Assembly (NCBI GenBank): GCA_022653215.1
Contig: JALCSJ010000013.1
Span: 1-20,475 of the forward strand
DNA from: Acidaminococcaceae bacterium
Lineage (GTDB): Bacteria; Bacillota; Negativicutes; Acidaminococcales; Acidaminococcaceae
Direction: 5' to 3'
Length of the DNA: 20,475 nt
Positions 1-8,424 of the stretch are shown one piece after another (within the stretch, counting starts at the first letter, position 1; the number at the start of each line of letters is the position of its first letter). The notes under the pieces were generated by a model. It was not told the DNA's origin and searched no databases. It saw nothing but the letters and a program-made list of their open reading frames with translations. The translations under genes were made by a program, and so were the position numbers.

Positions 1-70
1 GGAGTGGGGTCAAAGGGACTGACAAATTATCTGTTTGCCGGTTATTAAAAATAAGAATTAATAGTGTCAT

Positions 71-99
71 TTGCCTTTAAAATTTGCTATACTTAATAT
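71..99 (+). promoter_or_regulatory. Candidate promoter upstream of tamB
   Basis: A TTGCCT hexamer (71-76) is separated by 17 bases from TAATAT (94-99). Spacing is ideal, but each box matches the consensus only in part (TAATAT matches TATAAT at four of six positions). A TATACT (88-93) and a TATAAG (101-106) nearby are alternative -10 boxes without clear -35 partners. The rest of positions 1-135 shows no gene or RNA that I can support. Confidence 0.35.
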
Positions 100-121
100 G
101 TATAAGTGTAACGAAATCTCT

Positions 122-127
122 AGGGAG
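122..127 (+). promoter_or_regulatory. Ribosome binding site deciding the tamB start
   Basis: AGGGAG lies 8 bases before the ATG at 136 but only 2 bases before the ATG at 130. The second ATG is therefore the better start for tamB. Confidence 0.6.
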
Positions 128-135
128 ATATGCAG

Positions 136-3100
136 ATGTCCAAGGCAAAAAAAGTTATGCTGGGAGCAGTGATAATTATTGTTGTACTTTATGCAGCAGT
201 GATTAACATTGTGGCGCCTAAGTACATAGAAGCAGTTCTTCCGTCTATAGAAAATCTGTCCACAGATTATATAAACGGGAAAATTAAAATACAAGATATT
301 AAAATATCCTCAGGACTAACCATCACAGCTGAGGATATTTCTGTTACCAATAAAACCGGTGATAAAATTGCCGAAGTTCCTTCTGTTGTGGTAGGCATTA
401 ATCCTTTAAAAGGTGTAGCCGGCAGAGATGCTCTTAGCGCAGTCAGCAGCATTGACGTTAATAACCCAGTTATTAGTATTGCCATGGACAAAAAGGATAA
501 ATGGAATATTACCGGGTTACTGAAAGAAGTTAAAGAAAAAAATACTGCCTTTAAAGGAATGATACACATTAATAACGGGCACTTGCTGGTAACCACACCC
601 TATGGAAATTGGAATGGGGGCATTCAGGGCGACGTAGATGCGGCAGCAGACCCGGTTTATGCTTTGAACCTGGAAATGCATCTTGGTAATGAAACCATTA
701 CTTTAGACGGGAAAATAGACAGTGATATGGTTGGCAATATGAGAGTAAAGACAGCATCTTTTGGAGTAAGCGATTTCACTACATTACTTAGCCATTATCT
801 GCCCATTCAAAACACGACAGGAGCAGTTAAAGACCTCGACTTAGCCTGGAAAAACGACGGTAAAAATATTTCTATGGAAGGAGCCGGTGCTTTTAAGCAA
901 TTGACTTCTACTGTTGTGGCAGAAGGCTATCATATACCAATCACGGCCGATGGACAGATTAAGTTTGATAAAATGAAAATTACTGCCAAGAACCTGCAGG
1001 CGGCAGTGAACGGTGAGCAATGCCGGGTTGATGGATCACTTGATTTCACTGACATGAAAAATCCTACGGCAGAAGAATTAACGGTGGATTTACAGAACTT
1101 TAACCCCAATATGGCAGAAAAGACTATTCCTGTAAGTGGCGAATTAAATGGCCGCCTTGTTTTCAACGGAAATAAAGATAATATTAATCTGGCAGGGAAC
1201 CTGCAGGCTCCTTTACTTAAAGTAGAAGATTATGAACTGGCAAATGTGGAAGTGGATGTTGCTTCCACAGGTAACAAACTTATCTTGCAAAGAGCCATGG
1301 CTGATTTTGGCGGCGGAAAAGTAGTTGTGGCCGGGGAATATGAACAACATACTAAAGAAGTTGTGGCAGGCATTGAAACTCATAATGTAAACTTTGCCAA
1401 TGTTAATAATAGTTTTGGCAATACCTTAATTGCCGATGGTGTTATGTATCTGGCAGGGTCTTTGGATACAGGCCATTTAAGGCTCAGCACCGTAGGCGAC
1501 ATTATGACACTTAAATGGCAGAATTTGCTTTTAAAGAATTTAATGATTGATGCGGACATTAGCAAAAATAATGTTGTGCTCAATAATTTCTCCGGGGCAA
1601 CAGGGGACGGAGGTATCCTTTTAGCAAGTGGAAAAATGACAAACTCAGTACTGGATGCAAGTGCCAGTGTTGTTAGATTGCCTATTGATTCTTTATTGTC
1701 CTATTTTGGACAGACTGGGTCTGGATTATTGTCAGGTTCCTTTAAGGTAACCGGCACAACCGCTAACCCCAATGTAGCTGGAAGATTTTCCTTGGAAAAG
1801 GGAAATGTTGCCGGACAGGAAATCAATGAGGCTCACGGCTTCGCCGGCTGGGAGAACCATGTGCTAAGCTTTAAGAAGGTAGAAGCCTACATGAAACAGG
1901 GCTCCCATAAATTAAACGGAACAATTAATATGCAGTCTGATGATCCTGTGTTTGATTTGCAAATAGATACGGAAAACGTGCGCATTGAGCCATTGGCTGC
2001 TTTGGCAGGCAGTCCTTTCCCTATTACGGGAAATCTGACCAATAATATGCATCTCACCGGACCCATGTCTAATCCGGAGTTCAGTGGTAATGTCCATGCC
2101 TGGTATGGCAGCGTTCACGGTTTCTTGGTTGATGACGTTAAAGGTGATTATAGCTTAAACGGTGGCAATCTCGCCTTAAAGAATTTCTTTATTCATACTT
2201 TAACAAGTGTTATAAAAATGGACGGAACTATGGATGCCCAAGGTAATTTGGATTTTGGCATAGAAGCCAAAGACGTGCACTTGGGAAGAATGACAATTAT
2301 TAATAAGTACGCTGAATTTGGAGGGGCTTTTGACTTTAGCGGCAGTGTTAAAGGCACAAGGCACAATCCTCTATTTAATGGTGTTGTTACTTCTAACAGT
2401 ATTTCCGTTAATAAAGTGGAATTTACGGGACTGGCCTGCAAGCTTCATAGTGAGGGGGGCACAGTTAACAATTTAAATGGTACTTTCCAACAAAAGGCCG
2501 GGGGAGACTATGCTGTAGATTTGTTGGTGGACTTTAGTCAGCACCTGGTTCAAGGCAACGTAGATGTACAAAATGGTGATGTTAAGTCTTTGTTAAAAAT
2601 TGGCAAGCAGGATCTGGATATTCAGGGCGCCTTAACCGGACGTATTGAACTAAATAAAGCCGGCAGAGGAACGGGCCTAACCATGAAAGGTCAGATTGAT
2701 AATGGTGAGATTCGCGGTATTCAGTTCAAATCAGCAGACTTTGATGTTTTTGCCAATGCAGGGCTCTGGCATATTATTACACTGAAAGCTATAGAAAATG
2801 ATGGGGGAGTTTTACTGGCCCAAGGTACTATGGACACTAAAAAACGTACTATTGATATGGAACTGGGCTGCAATAAAGCTAATGCCAAACTATTAACTAC
2901 GTTTATGACCCATCCTTTAGAATTGGAAGGCTCTATGGATGTTGCAGCTCAGTTAAACGGCAACTTGGACAATCCCAAGGGCAACTTGTCCTTGCAGATT
3001 GATAATGGTGCCGTTTCCGGTGTGGCTTTTGATAGCTTATACGGAATGGTAACTTTGCGGGATGATATTTTCAAGATGGAACAGCTGCTTCTGCAAAAAG

Positions 3101-4458
3101 GTATTTATAAGGTAAGTGCCTATGGTTCTTTCCCACAAGATTTGTTGCGTAGAGTAGGGGAAAGACGTAATCCTAATGCTAAAATGGATCTGGAAGTAAA
3201 ACTGGATAATGCTAATTTGGCTATTTTGCCTTCTTTAACTAAATGGGTGGAGTGGTCGGACGGAGATACCAAGGGTGGTGTGAAAATCACAGGTACTTTG
3301 GAAGATTATAATATGGACGGTGCCATTGATGTTACCGGCGGCACTATAAAGATGAAGCATGTGGATACAACTTTAGATAATATTTTGATAAAAATTTTGT
3401 TTAAAGGTAAACAAATTAGTTTGGAAAAATTAAACAGTACTGTCGGCAAAAAGGGTACCATAGCTGCCCATGGCAACTTTGCCCTTACTGACGAAGATGA
3501 GGCTCCCTACCTTCTGGACTTTATGGCTAAAGACGTGGAGATTAAATCACCGGTATTTACGGGAAAGATTAATGCTCATGCAGAGGTGGAACAAAAGAGA
3601 AATAGACCACAAGTTACTGCCAAGGTAAAAGTGGATGATGCTAAGATTAATATTTCCAGTATCCCTGATGTAGGAGAAGGTGACAGCAATGTTGGCCTGC
3701 ATGTGGATTTTGAATTGGGACCAAAGATTCATCTTTATAATAGGTTCCTTTACAATATGTGGCTGGCCGGCAATCTGAAAGTACGGGGCAGCACAAGATA
3801 TCCCAGAATTGATGGGGCTATTAAGGCCACAAAGGGAACTATCAGTTATCTCAGCACACCGTTTAATATTCAAGAAGCAGAAGTTACTTGGCCTATGGCC
3901 GGCACATTTATTCCTCATGTGAAATTTGCCGCAGTAACTAAATTTGGCCGTTATAACATTACAGCTAAAGCTAATGGTCCTGTAACAGCAGAAACTCTTC
4001 ATATTTCCTTGACCAGTGAACCACCTGCCTCTGAGAGTATGATTATGAAGATGTTGACATTGAAAACAGATCTGCTGGACAGTAGTGACAATGATTATTC
4101 AGGACTGTTGGAAGCAGGTCTACAGATGACCTTCTTAGGTGACGTAGAAGATTTCATTAAGCGGGCCCTGACTCTTGATGATTTCCGCATTTATAGTGGC
4201 AGTACACGTTCTGGACTAGGTTTTGATATTGATTCTCTTAAAGCAAATGATTCTTCTCAAGAAGAACGTAATAAATACAATGTGCTGGTCAGCAAGTATC
4301 TTACTAAACATATTCTGGTTGGTTACACAACTAGCTTTGATCAGCAATATCACAGCGTTTTTGCAGAATATAATATTGGACCGAAACTTAATCTGGACTT
4401 TTCTATTAATGAAAAACAAGAAAAATGGTACGGAATTATGTATAGAACCTCATTTTAA
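136..4458 (+). CDS. tamB: TamB / AsmA-like envelope-spanning protein (translocation/assembly module TamB, DUF490 C-terminus)
   Basis: This is a very long protein of 1440 residues from the ATG at 136 (1442 from the ATG at 130); E. coli TamB has about 1260. It has an N-terminal membrane anchor (hydrophobic residues about 9-28, preceded by Lys-rich SKAKK). A long, repetitive beta-strand-rich body follows, with recurring 'G.....NG.I.G' blocks typical of the hydrophobic-groove (AsmA/TamB) fold. The last 350 or so residues resemble the DUF490 TamB C-terminal domain, and the protein ends in an aromatic residue (RTSF), as proteins that contact a BamA-type barrel do. Known for the family: inner-membrane-anchored proteins that bridge the periplasm, first linked to outer-membrane protein assembly and more recently to phospholipid transport. 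bamA follows 152 bases downstream and no tamA is present, so BamA is a plausible partner (inference). The reading frame is intact. Confidence 0.88.
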   Translation: MSKAKKVMLGAVIIIVVLYAAVINIVAPKYIEAVLPSIENLSTDYINGKIKIQDIKISSGLTITAEDISVTNKTGDKIAEVPSVVVGINPLKGVAGRDALSAVSSIDVNNPVISIAMDKKDKWNITGLLKEVKEKNTAFKGMIHINNGHLLVTTPYGNWNGGIQGDVDAAADPVYALNLEMHLGNETITLDGKIDSDMVGNMRVKTASFGVSDFTTLLSHYLPIQNTTGAVKDLDLAWKNDGKNISMEGAGAFKQLTSTVVAEGYHIPITADGQIKFDKMKITAKNLQAAVNGEQCRVDGSLDFTDMKNPTAEELTVDLQNFNPNMAEKTIPVSGELNGRLVFNGNKDNINLAGNLQAPLLKVEDYELANVEVDVASTGNKLILQRAMADFGGGKVVVAGEYEQHTKEVVAGIETHNVNFANVNNSFGNTLIADGVMYLAGSLDTGHLRLSTVGDIMTLKWQNLLLKNLMIDADISKNNVVLNNFSGATGDGGILLASGKMTNSVLDASASVVRLPIDSLLSYFGQTGSGLLSGSFKVTGTTANPNVAGRFSLEKGNVAGQEINEAHGFAGWENHVLSFKKVEAYMKQGSHKLNGTINMQSDDPVFDLQIDTENVRIEPLAALAGSPFPITGNLTNNMHLTGPMSNPEFSGNVHAWYGSVHGFLVDDVKGDYSLNGGNLALKNFFIHTLTSVIKMDGTMDAQGNLDFGIEAKDVHLGRMTIINKYAEFGGAFDFSGSVKGTRHNPLFNGVVTSNSISVNKVEFTGLACKLHSEGGTVNNLNGTFQQKAGGDYAVDLLVDFSQHLVQGNVDVQNGDVKSLLKIGKQDLDIQGALTGRIELNKAGRGTGLTMKGQIDNGEIRGIQFKSADFDVFANAGLWHIITLKAIENDGGVLLAQGTMDTKKRTIDMELGCNKANAKLLTTFMTHPLELEGSMDVAAQLNGNLDNPKGNLSLQIDNGAVSGVAFDSLYGMVTLRDDIFKMEQLLLQKGIYKVSAYGSFPQDLLRRVGERRNPNAKMDLEVKLDNANLAILPSLTKWVEWSDGDTKGGVKITGTLEDYNMDGAIDVTGGTIKMKHVDTTLDNILIKILFKGKQISLEKLNSTVGKKGTIAAHGNFALTDEDEAPYLLDFMAKDVEIKSPVFTGKINAHAEVEQKRNRPQVTAKVKVDDAKINISSIPDVGEGDSNVGLHVDFELGPKIHLYNRFLYNMWLAGNLKVRGSTRYPRIDGAIKATKGTISYLSTPFNIQEAEVTWPMAGTFIPHVKFAAVTKFGRYNITAKANGPVTAETLHISLTSEPPASESMIMKMLTLKTDLLDSSDNDYSGLLEAGLQMTFLGDVEDFIKRALTLDDFRIYSGSTRSGLGFDIDSLKANDSSQEERNKYNVLVSKYLTKHILVGYTTSFDQQYHSVFAEYNIGPKLNLDFSINEKQEKWYGIMYRTSF

Positions 4459-4538
4459 AAGACAAATAGTCAAGGGGGAAAACAAAAAAGTTTACAATTT
4501 AATAGGTTGTACTACTGGAAAATAGTAGGAATTAAAGG

Positions 4539-4544
4539 TATAAT
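4539..4544 (+). promoter_or_regulatory. Candidate -10 box upstream of bamA
   Basis: A perfect TATAAT lies 66 bases before the bamA start, in the 152-base tamB-bamA gap. No convincing -35 hexamer is found 16-18 bases upstream (TGGAAA at 4516 is poor) and there is no extended TG. It could give bamA and the ompH genes transcription independent of tamB. No terminator is visible after tamB, so read-through is also likely. Confidence 0.4.
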
Positions 4545-4610
4545 AGAGCGTATATGAAAAGTTTTAGTTAATAATTAATTGATACGCTTATAATCTTTAG
4601 GGGGTTAAAT

Positions 4611-6860
4611 ATGAAAAACCAAAAAGCAGTACGCGCTTTGACTTTAAGTGTAATGACATCTTTATTTATGGCGGCTTCGCCGGCATATGCTGAGGTAAGT
4701 CGCTCTGAAGCAGTAACTGCCAAGGGGAAAACAGTTGCTGTGGAAGCAGCTAAAGAAAACGGCATGATTATAGATACAACAAATATTGCAACGGCAGCAG
4801 ATGCTGAGAAGGCAAAGACCGGTGCTGCTAAAGCCAGCGAAAAAGCTAAAAAGGAAATAGCTCAGGCTGAAAAGGACAAAGCGGAAATGGTAAAAACTGC
4901 GGATGATTATACGCCGCCGGAATATACAGAACAAAGACGTAATGGCGTAACCTATATTTCTCAAGCAGGAGAAAAAGAACGTAAAAAAGTCGGAGAAAAA
5001 GCTTATGAAAAAGCTAAAGAAGCGGAAGCTAAGGCAGAAAGAGCTGCAGAAAGAGCTAAACCTAAACCCGGTAAAAGCGTTTTAAATCAGTCTACCATGG
5101 ATACAACCTCTATCCAAAAAGCGGAAAACAAGTATACTGATCTGCAGAAAAAAGTAGCTCCCTATGTTGGTTCTTTAGTAACCAAAGTTGATTTGGCCGG
5201 TAAAATTACCAAAGATAAAAATAAAATAATGGAAGTATTAAAGATGCGGGCCGGTTCTAAGCTTACTGCATCAGGGTTTGAAGATGACTTAAAATCACTG
5301 TATGAAACAGGCTGGTTTTATGAAATAACTCCTACTTTTAATAGTGTTCCCGAAGGAACTCAGATTATTTATAATGTTTCCGAGAACCCGGTTTTCAAAC
5401 AATTAGATGTGGAAGGCAATACTAAGCTGTCTACCGAAAAAATTAGAAACATTATGAATTTGCCTGTTAATGAAGTCCTGAACACTCAGGACGTTAATCA
5501 AGGGGCTCGCAAGGTAGAAAGCGAATACAGCCAGCAAGGCTATATCCTGGCTAAAGTAAGCGATGTTAGAATGTTGCCCGATGGACATTTGGCCATGCAG
5601 GTTAGCGAGGGTATTGTCGATGGGTTTAAAGTCAAAGGTAATACTAAGACCAAGGATTATGTTGTTATCCGTGAGATGAAGCTGAAGAAGGGTGAGCCTT
5701 TTAATGCTAAGGCTGCTCGTCGCAGTATGCAGAGAATTTATAACTTGGGATATTTTGAAGATGTTAATATTAAATTGAACCCAGGCGAAGAACCTAATAC
5801 CGTAACTGTAGAGATTTCCGTAGTGGAAACAAGTACCGGCAGCTTTGGTATAGGTGCCGGCTATAGTGATGCAGACGGTTTCATTGGTATGATTACTATC
5901 GGTGATAAGAACTTCCGTGGTACCGGCGACAAGATTGATGCTCGTTGGGAATTCGGTGGAGATTCTGAAACCAATGCTAACTTTGAAGTATCTTATATTA
6001 AACCTTGGATTGATAGCAAAGAAACCACCGCTGGTTTAACATTCTACAGAATGACCAATGAATATATTGATTATAATAGAGATGCAGATGAAATTGCCCG
6101 TTACTATAAGAGAAGAACCGGTGAGGAAATAACCTTAAGCCGTGTAACGGATAATGAGTTTATCACTAATTCCATCAGAATTAAAAACAGGGATGATAAA
6201 TATGTCAAACCTGTGGATGGATATAATTCTGACCAATATTTTGAAGGTATGGACAGTGGTGTATATCAGGGCTCCGAAGAAGCAGAAAACAGACAGAAGA
6301 GAAACTTCGGTACCACCAGAAGTATTACTTTTTCCAGAGCTTTGGACACCAGAGATAATGTCTATGATCCAAGAGAAGGCAAGAGAACAAGCTACAGCGT
6401 AGAAGTAGCATCTTTTGGAGGAGATTTCAGCTTCCAGAAGTATACTGCAGATTTTCGTTACTACTATAAATCAGGCAAAGAAAATGTCTGGGCCTTTAAC
6501 TGGGGCGCAGGTTATGCTAATGGTGATATGCCTTTGTCCCAACGTTTCTCCTTGGGTGGCAGCGAAACTCTTCGTGGCTTTAAGGATGATCAGTATAAAG
6601 GCAATAGCATGTTAAGAGCTTCCCTGGAATTCAGACATCCGTTAATGAAGAAAGTAGAAGGGGTACTCTTTACTGATACAGGTTATGCCTGGAGCAAAGA
6701 TTATGACGAAACTGATTTCCATTTAGGTAATATGTTGTATAGTGCTGGTATAGGATTACGTATTAATTCCCCATTGGGTCCATTGCGTTTAGACTATGGT
6801 TTCCCATTGAAGGGAGGCCATGGCGGAAGATTCCACTTCAGCTTTGGCGGTCAGTTCTAA
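4611..6860 (+). CDS. bamA: BamA (Omp85) outer-membrane protein insertase with three POTRA domains and an N-terminal extension
   Basis: Central outer-membrane insertase that folds beta-barrel proteins into the outer membrane. The 749-residue precursor has a signal peptide at residues 1-27 (cleavage after AYA). Next comes a Lys/Ala/Glu-rich, probably helical extension (about 28-185). Three POTRA-like domains follow (about 188-258, 262-335 and 338-407, each with a 'GN' or 'G-(W/Y)-F' turn pattern), then the 16-strand barrel domain (about 408-749). The family's D-T-R-D-N...DPREG motif is at about 579-591. The L6 loop motif, VRGF/Y in E. coli, is present as LRGF (654-657), and the last residue is Phe. 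E. coli BamA has five POTRAs; three fits what is known of diderm Firmicutes. AGGGGG (4599-4604) lies 6 bases before the ATG. No BamB-E partners are seen here. Confidence 0.95.
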   Translation: MKNQKAVRALTLSVMTSLFMAASPAYAEVSRSEAVTAKGKTVAVEAAKENGMIIDTTNIATAADAEKAKTGAAKASEKAKKEIAQAEKDKAEMVKTADDYTPPEYTEQRRNGVTYISQAGEKERKKVGEKAYEKAKEAEAKAERAAERAKPKPGKSVLNQSTMDTTSIQKAENKYTDLQKKVAPYVGSLVTKVDLAGKITKDKNKIMEVLKMRAGSKLTASGFEDDLKSLYETGWFYEITPTFNSVPEGTQIIYNVSENPVFKQLDVEGNTKLSTEKIRNIMNLPVNEVLNTQDVNQGARKVESEYSQQGYILAKVSDVRMLPDGHLAMQVSEGIVDGFKVKGNTKTKDYVVIREMKLKKGEPFNAKAARRSMQRIYNLGYFEDVNIKLNPGEEPNTVTVEISVVETSTGSFGIGAGYSDADGFIGMITIGDKNFRGTGDKIDARWEFGGDSETNANFEVSYIKPWIDSKETTAGLTFYRMTNEYIDYNRDADEIARYYKRRTGEEITLSRVTDNEFITNSIRIKNRDDKYVKPVDGYNSDQYFEGMDSGVYQGSEEAENRQKRNFGTTRSITFSRALDTRDNVYDPREGKRTSYSVEVASFGGDFSFQKYTADFRYYYKSGKENVWAFNWGAGYANGDMPLSQRFSLGGSETLRGFKDDQYKGNSMLRASLEFRHPLMKKVEGVLFTDTGYAWSKDYDETDFHLGNMLYSAGIGLRINSPLGPLRLDYGFPLKGGHGGRFHFSFGGQF

Positions 6861-6868
6861 ATAGCATG

Positions 6869-6898
6869 CCAGCCCGGTTATATTTGTATCCGGGCTGG
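6869..6898 (+). terminator. Strong hairpin between bamA and ompH
   Basis: A perfect 9-bp inverted repeat, CCAGCCCGG (6869-6877) and CCGGGCTGG (6890-6898), flanks a 12-base loop, 8 bases after the bamA stop. The sequence after the stem (ATATTGTTATC) is T-rich but has no real T-run. It is therefore a weak or partial terminator, or an mRNA-stabilising stem that sets the ratio of bamA to downstream messages. Confidence 0.5.
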
Positions 6899-6947
6899 AT
6901 ATTGTTATCATATAAGGTTTTAAATAAGAGAGAGTAGGGATAAGAAA

Positions 6948-7427
6948 ATGATGGAGTTGGCAAACAAGAAAAATGTGAAAGTAATTTCTTTGGTTATTGC
7001 CGCAGTGTTTATCGCAGGCTTGTTTGTTTTAGGTTACAGTGAAAGCGGGTTGGAAAGATCCGTAGCAGGTAATCCTTCTGAATCAGCCATTGGCAAAGTA
7101 AGCTTTAATGATTTGGTACAAGTGGCTCCCGGCCTCAGTGATGCCAGAAAAACTTTGCAAGAGACAGCTACTGCCAGCCAGAAAGAATTTGAGGAAAAAA
7201 GCAAGGGCATGAATGATACTGACAAGGCTAAATTACAGGCAGAGTATCGCAAGAAGCTGCAAGATAAACAAAGCGAATTAATTAAACCTATCACCGAAAG
7301 CATTAACAAAGCTATTGCCGCTGTTGGTAAAACTAAAGGCCTAGCTGTTGTGGTAGATAAAAATGCCGTAGTATATGGCGGGTTGGATATCACTCAAGAT
7401 GTAGCTAAACAATTGCAGAAGAAATAA
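6948..7427 (+). CDS. ompH: OmpH/Skp family periplasmic chaperone, signal-anchored
   Basis: Small OmpH/Skp-family protein of 159 residues (E. coli Skp precursor has 161). Skp binds unfolded outer-membrane proteins in the periplasm and hands them to BamA. Seen here: a hydrophobic segment at residues about 11-30 without a clear AxA cleavage site, the family start strand (GKVSFNDLVQVAPG, 49-62), a charged helical hairpin (about 63-128), and the typical end 'VVVDKNAVVYGGLDIT' (134-149). The hydrophobic segment may stay as a membrane anchor, unlike soluble Skp; late cleavage cannot be excluded. AGGGA (6936-6940) gives good spacing to the ATG at 6948, although an ATG at 6951 is possible. It is the first of three tandem homologues downstream of bamA, the usual bamA-skp-lpxD context. 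Confidence 0.88.
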   Translation: MMELANKKNVKVISLVIAAVFIAGLFVLGYSESGLERSVAGNPSESAIGKVSFNDLVQVAPGLSDARKTLQETATASQKEFEEKSKGMNDTDKAKLQAEYRKKLQDKQSELIKPITESINKAIAAVGKTKGLAVVVDKNAVVYGGLDITQDVAKQLQKK

Positions 7428-7452
7428 TAATTAAGCAGACAAATAATTTAAG

Positions 7453-7458
7453 AGGAGG
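7453..7458 (+). promoter_or_regulatory. Ribosome binding site supporting a TTG start
   Basis: A perfect AGGAGG lies 6 bases before the TTG at 7465. The first in-frame ATG (7483) is 24 bases away and would remove most of the lipoprotein signal, so TTG is the start. Confidence 0.75.
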
Positions 7459-7464
7459 GATATT

Positions 7465-8403
7465 TTGCGCTGGCTAATTTGCATGTTAACAATTACAGCA
7501 ATGCTGACAAGTGCTTGTGGCGCATTACCCTTCCGGAATTTTTCTTTTGGCAAACAAAAAGCGCATTTTGCTGTAGTTGACTGGAAAAAGTTAATGAAGG
7601 ACCATCCTAAGTACAAGCAGTTAATAGCCAGTGGCGATGCTGTGGAAAGTGCTATGAGGATGCGGGACAGACAGCTTCAGGCGGGAAGGCAGCAGATTGA
7701 CCTTTTAGCTCGTATGAAAGGACTAAAAACTCAAGGCAAAGATCATTTTATGAGGGCGGAGTTTTCTGCCAAGATGGCTGAACAAGAGGCCATTGAAAAT
7801 GACAAGCTAAGAAAATTAGCTGCTGCAGCCAGTGTCGAAGCAGAACAAGAAGTAGCAAAAGACAGGGCTGCCATTGAAGAAGCATATCGCTTACCTATTC
7901 TTAACCTTAGAATGAAATTGGAAAGCGTTAAAATGACCAAGAGTGCCAGAGAAGCCGTTCTTCAGGAATTAAAAGAAGTCATACAGACCAAAAATCAAGA
8001 TTTATCCAGAGTAGAAGCTAAAAAAGCTGACATTGTTAACAAAAAAATGTCAGGAGCAATGCAAAGTGCCCGGGAAAGAATGACTGCTTTTGCCAAAGAT
8101 AGGCAAAACAGTATTATGAGTAAAGGATTAGGAATCAAAGGACCTAACGGGAAAACTTTTGATTCCAAAGAAGGCGCGGCAGAGCTTGACCAGGTAATTG
8201 CTTCTATGGATAAGCAGATTAAAATTAAGCAAGAGCTTCATGATAAGCTCCTAGATGATATTAATGGCGATATTAATAGTGCCATTAAGAAAATAAACCT
8301 GAGTAAAAAATATACTCTGGTATTTAAAAATGTTCGGGCTAATATTTCGGCAGATGACATTACCGACGCAGTAAACGCCGAAGTGAAAAATATAGCTAAC
8401 TAA
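7465..8403 (+). CDS. Enlarged OmpH/Skp-like putative lipoprotein
   Basis: 312-residue protein, about twice the length of Skp. It starts at TTG behind a perfect Shine-Dalgarno. The N-terminus MRWLICMLTITAMLTSAC reads as a short lipoprotein signal with the acylated Cys at residue 18 (lipobox T-S-A-C, acceptable but not classical). Residues 35-53 (FAVVDWKKLMKDHPKY...) look like the OmpH first strand. Residues about 54-215 are a long charged, heptad-like helix region, broken by a Gly-rich stretch (221-230) and followed by a second helix (237-278). The end (KYTLVFKNVRANISADDIT, 282-300) again resembles the OmpH terminal strand. I infer an OmpH fold with lengthened tentacles. Its position between two OmpH genes supports a role in outer-membrane protein or lipoprotein handling. 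No catalytic motif is seen, and the family assignment rests on the two ends only. Confidence 0.7.
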   Translation: MRWLICMLTITAMLTSACGALPFRNFSFGKQKAHFAVVDWKKLMKDHPKYKQLIASGDAVESAMRMRDRQLQAGRQQIDLLARMKGLKTQGKDHFMRAEFSAKMAEQEAIENDKLRKLAAAASVEAEQEVAKDRAAIEEAYRLPILNLRMKLESVKMTKSAREAVLQELKEVIQTKNQDLSRVEAKKADIVNKKMSGAMQSARERMTAFAKDRQNSIMSKGLGIKGPNGKTFDSKEGAAELDQVIASMDKQIKIKQELHDKLLDDINGDINSAIKKINLSKKYTLVFKNVRANISADDITDAVNAEVKNIAN

Positions 8404-8424
8404 AAAGAATGAAGAGGGATTAGA

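Noticed and set aside
130..135. ATG at 130 as the tamB start
   Set aside because: Only 2 bases from AGGGAG; the ATG at 136 has proper 8-base spacing.
3547..4002. 151-codon open frame on the minus strand inside tamB
   Set aside because: It lies fully antisense to a clear TamB frame, shows no family-like sequence and has a Cys/His/Asn-rich composition typical of a shadow frame.
4223..4525. 100-codon plus-strand frame overlapping the tamB end
   Set aside because: It has no ribosome site, a low-complexity Ile/Leu/Asn composition and lies out of frame with tamB; it reads as a shadow.
4512..4528. CTACT...AGTAG small hairpin in the tamB-bamA gap
   Set aside because: Only 5 bp with a 7-base loop and no T-run; expected by chance in AT-rich sequence.
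4589..4594. Second TATAAT before bamA as a promoter
   Set aside because: Its start point would fall in or beside the bamA ribosome binding site, and no -35 box is present.
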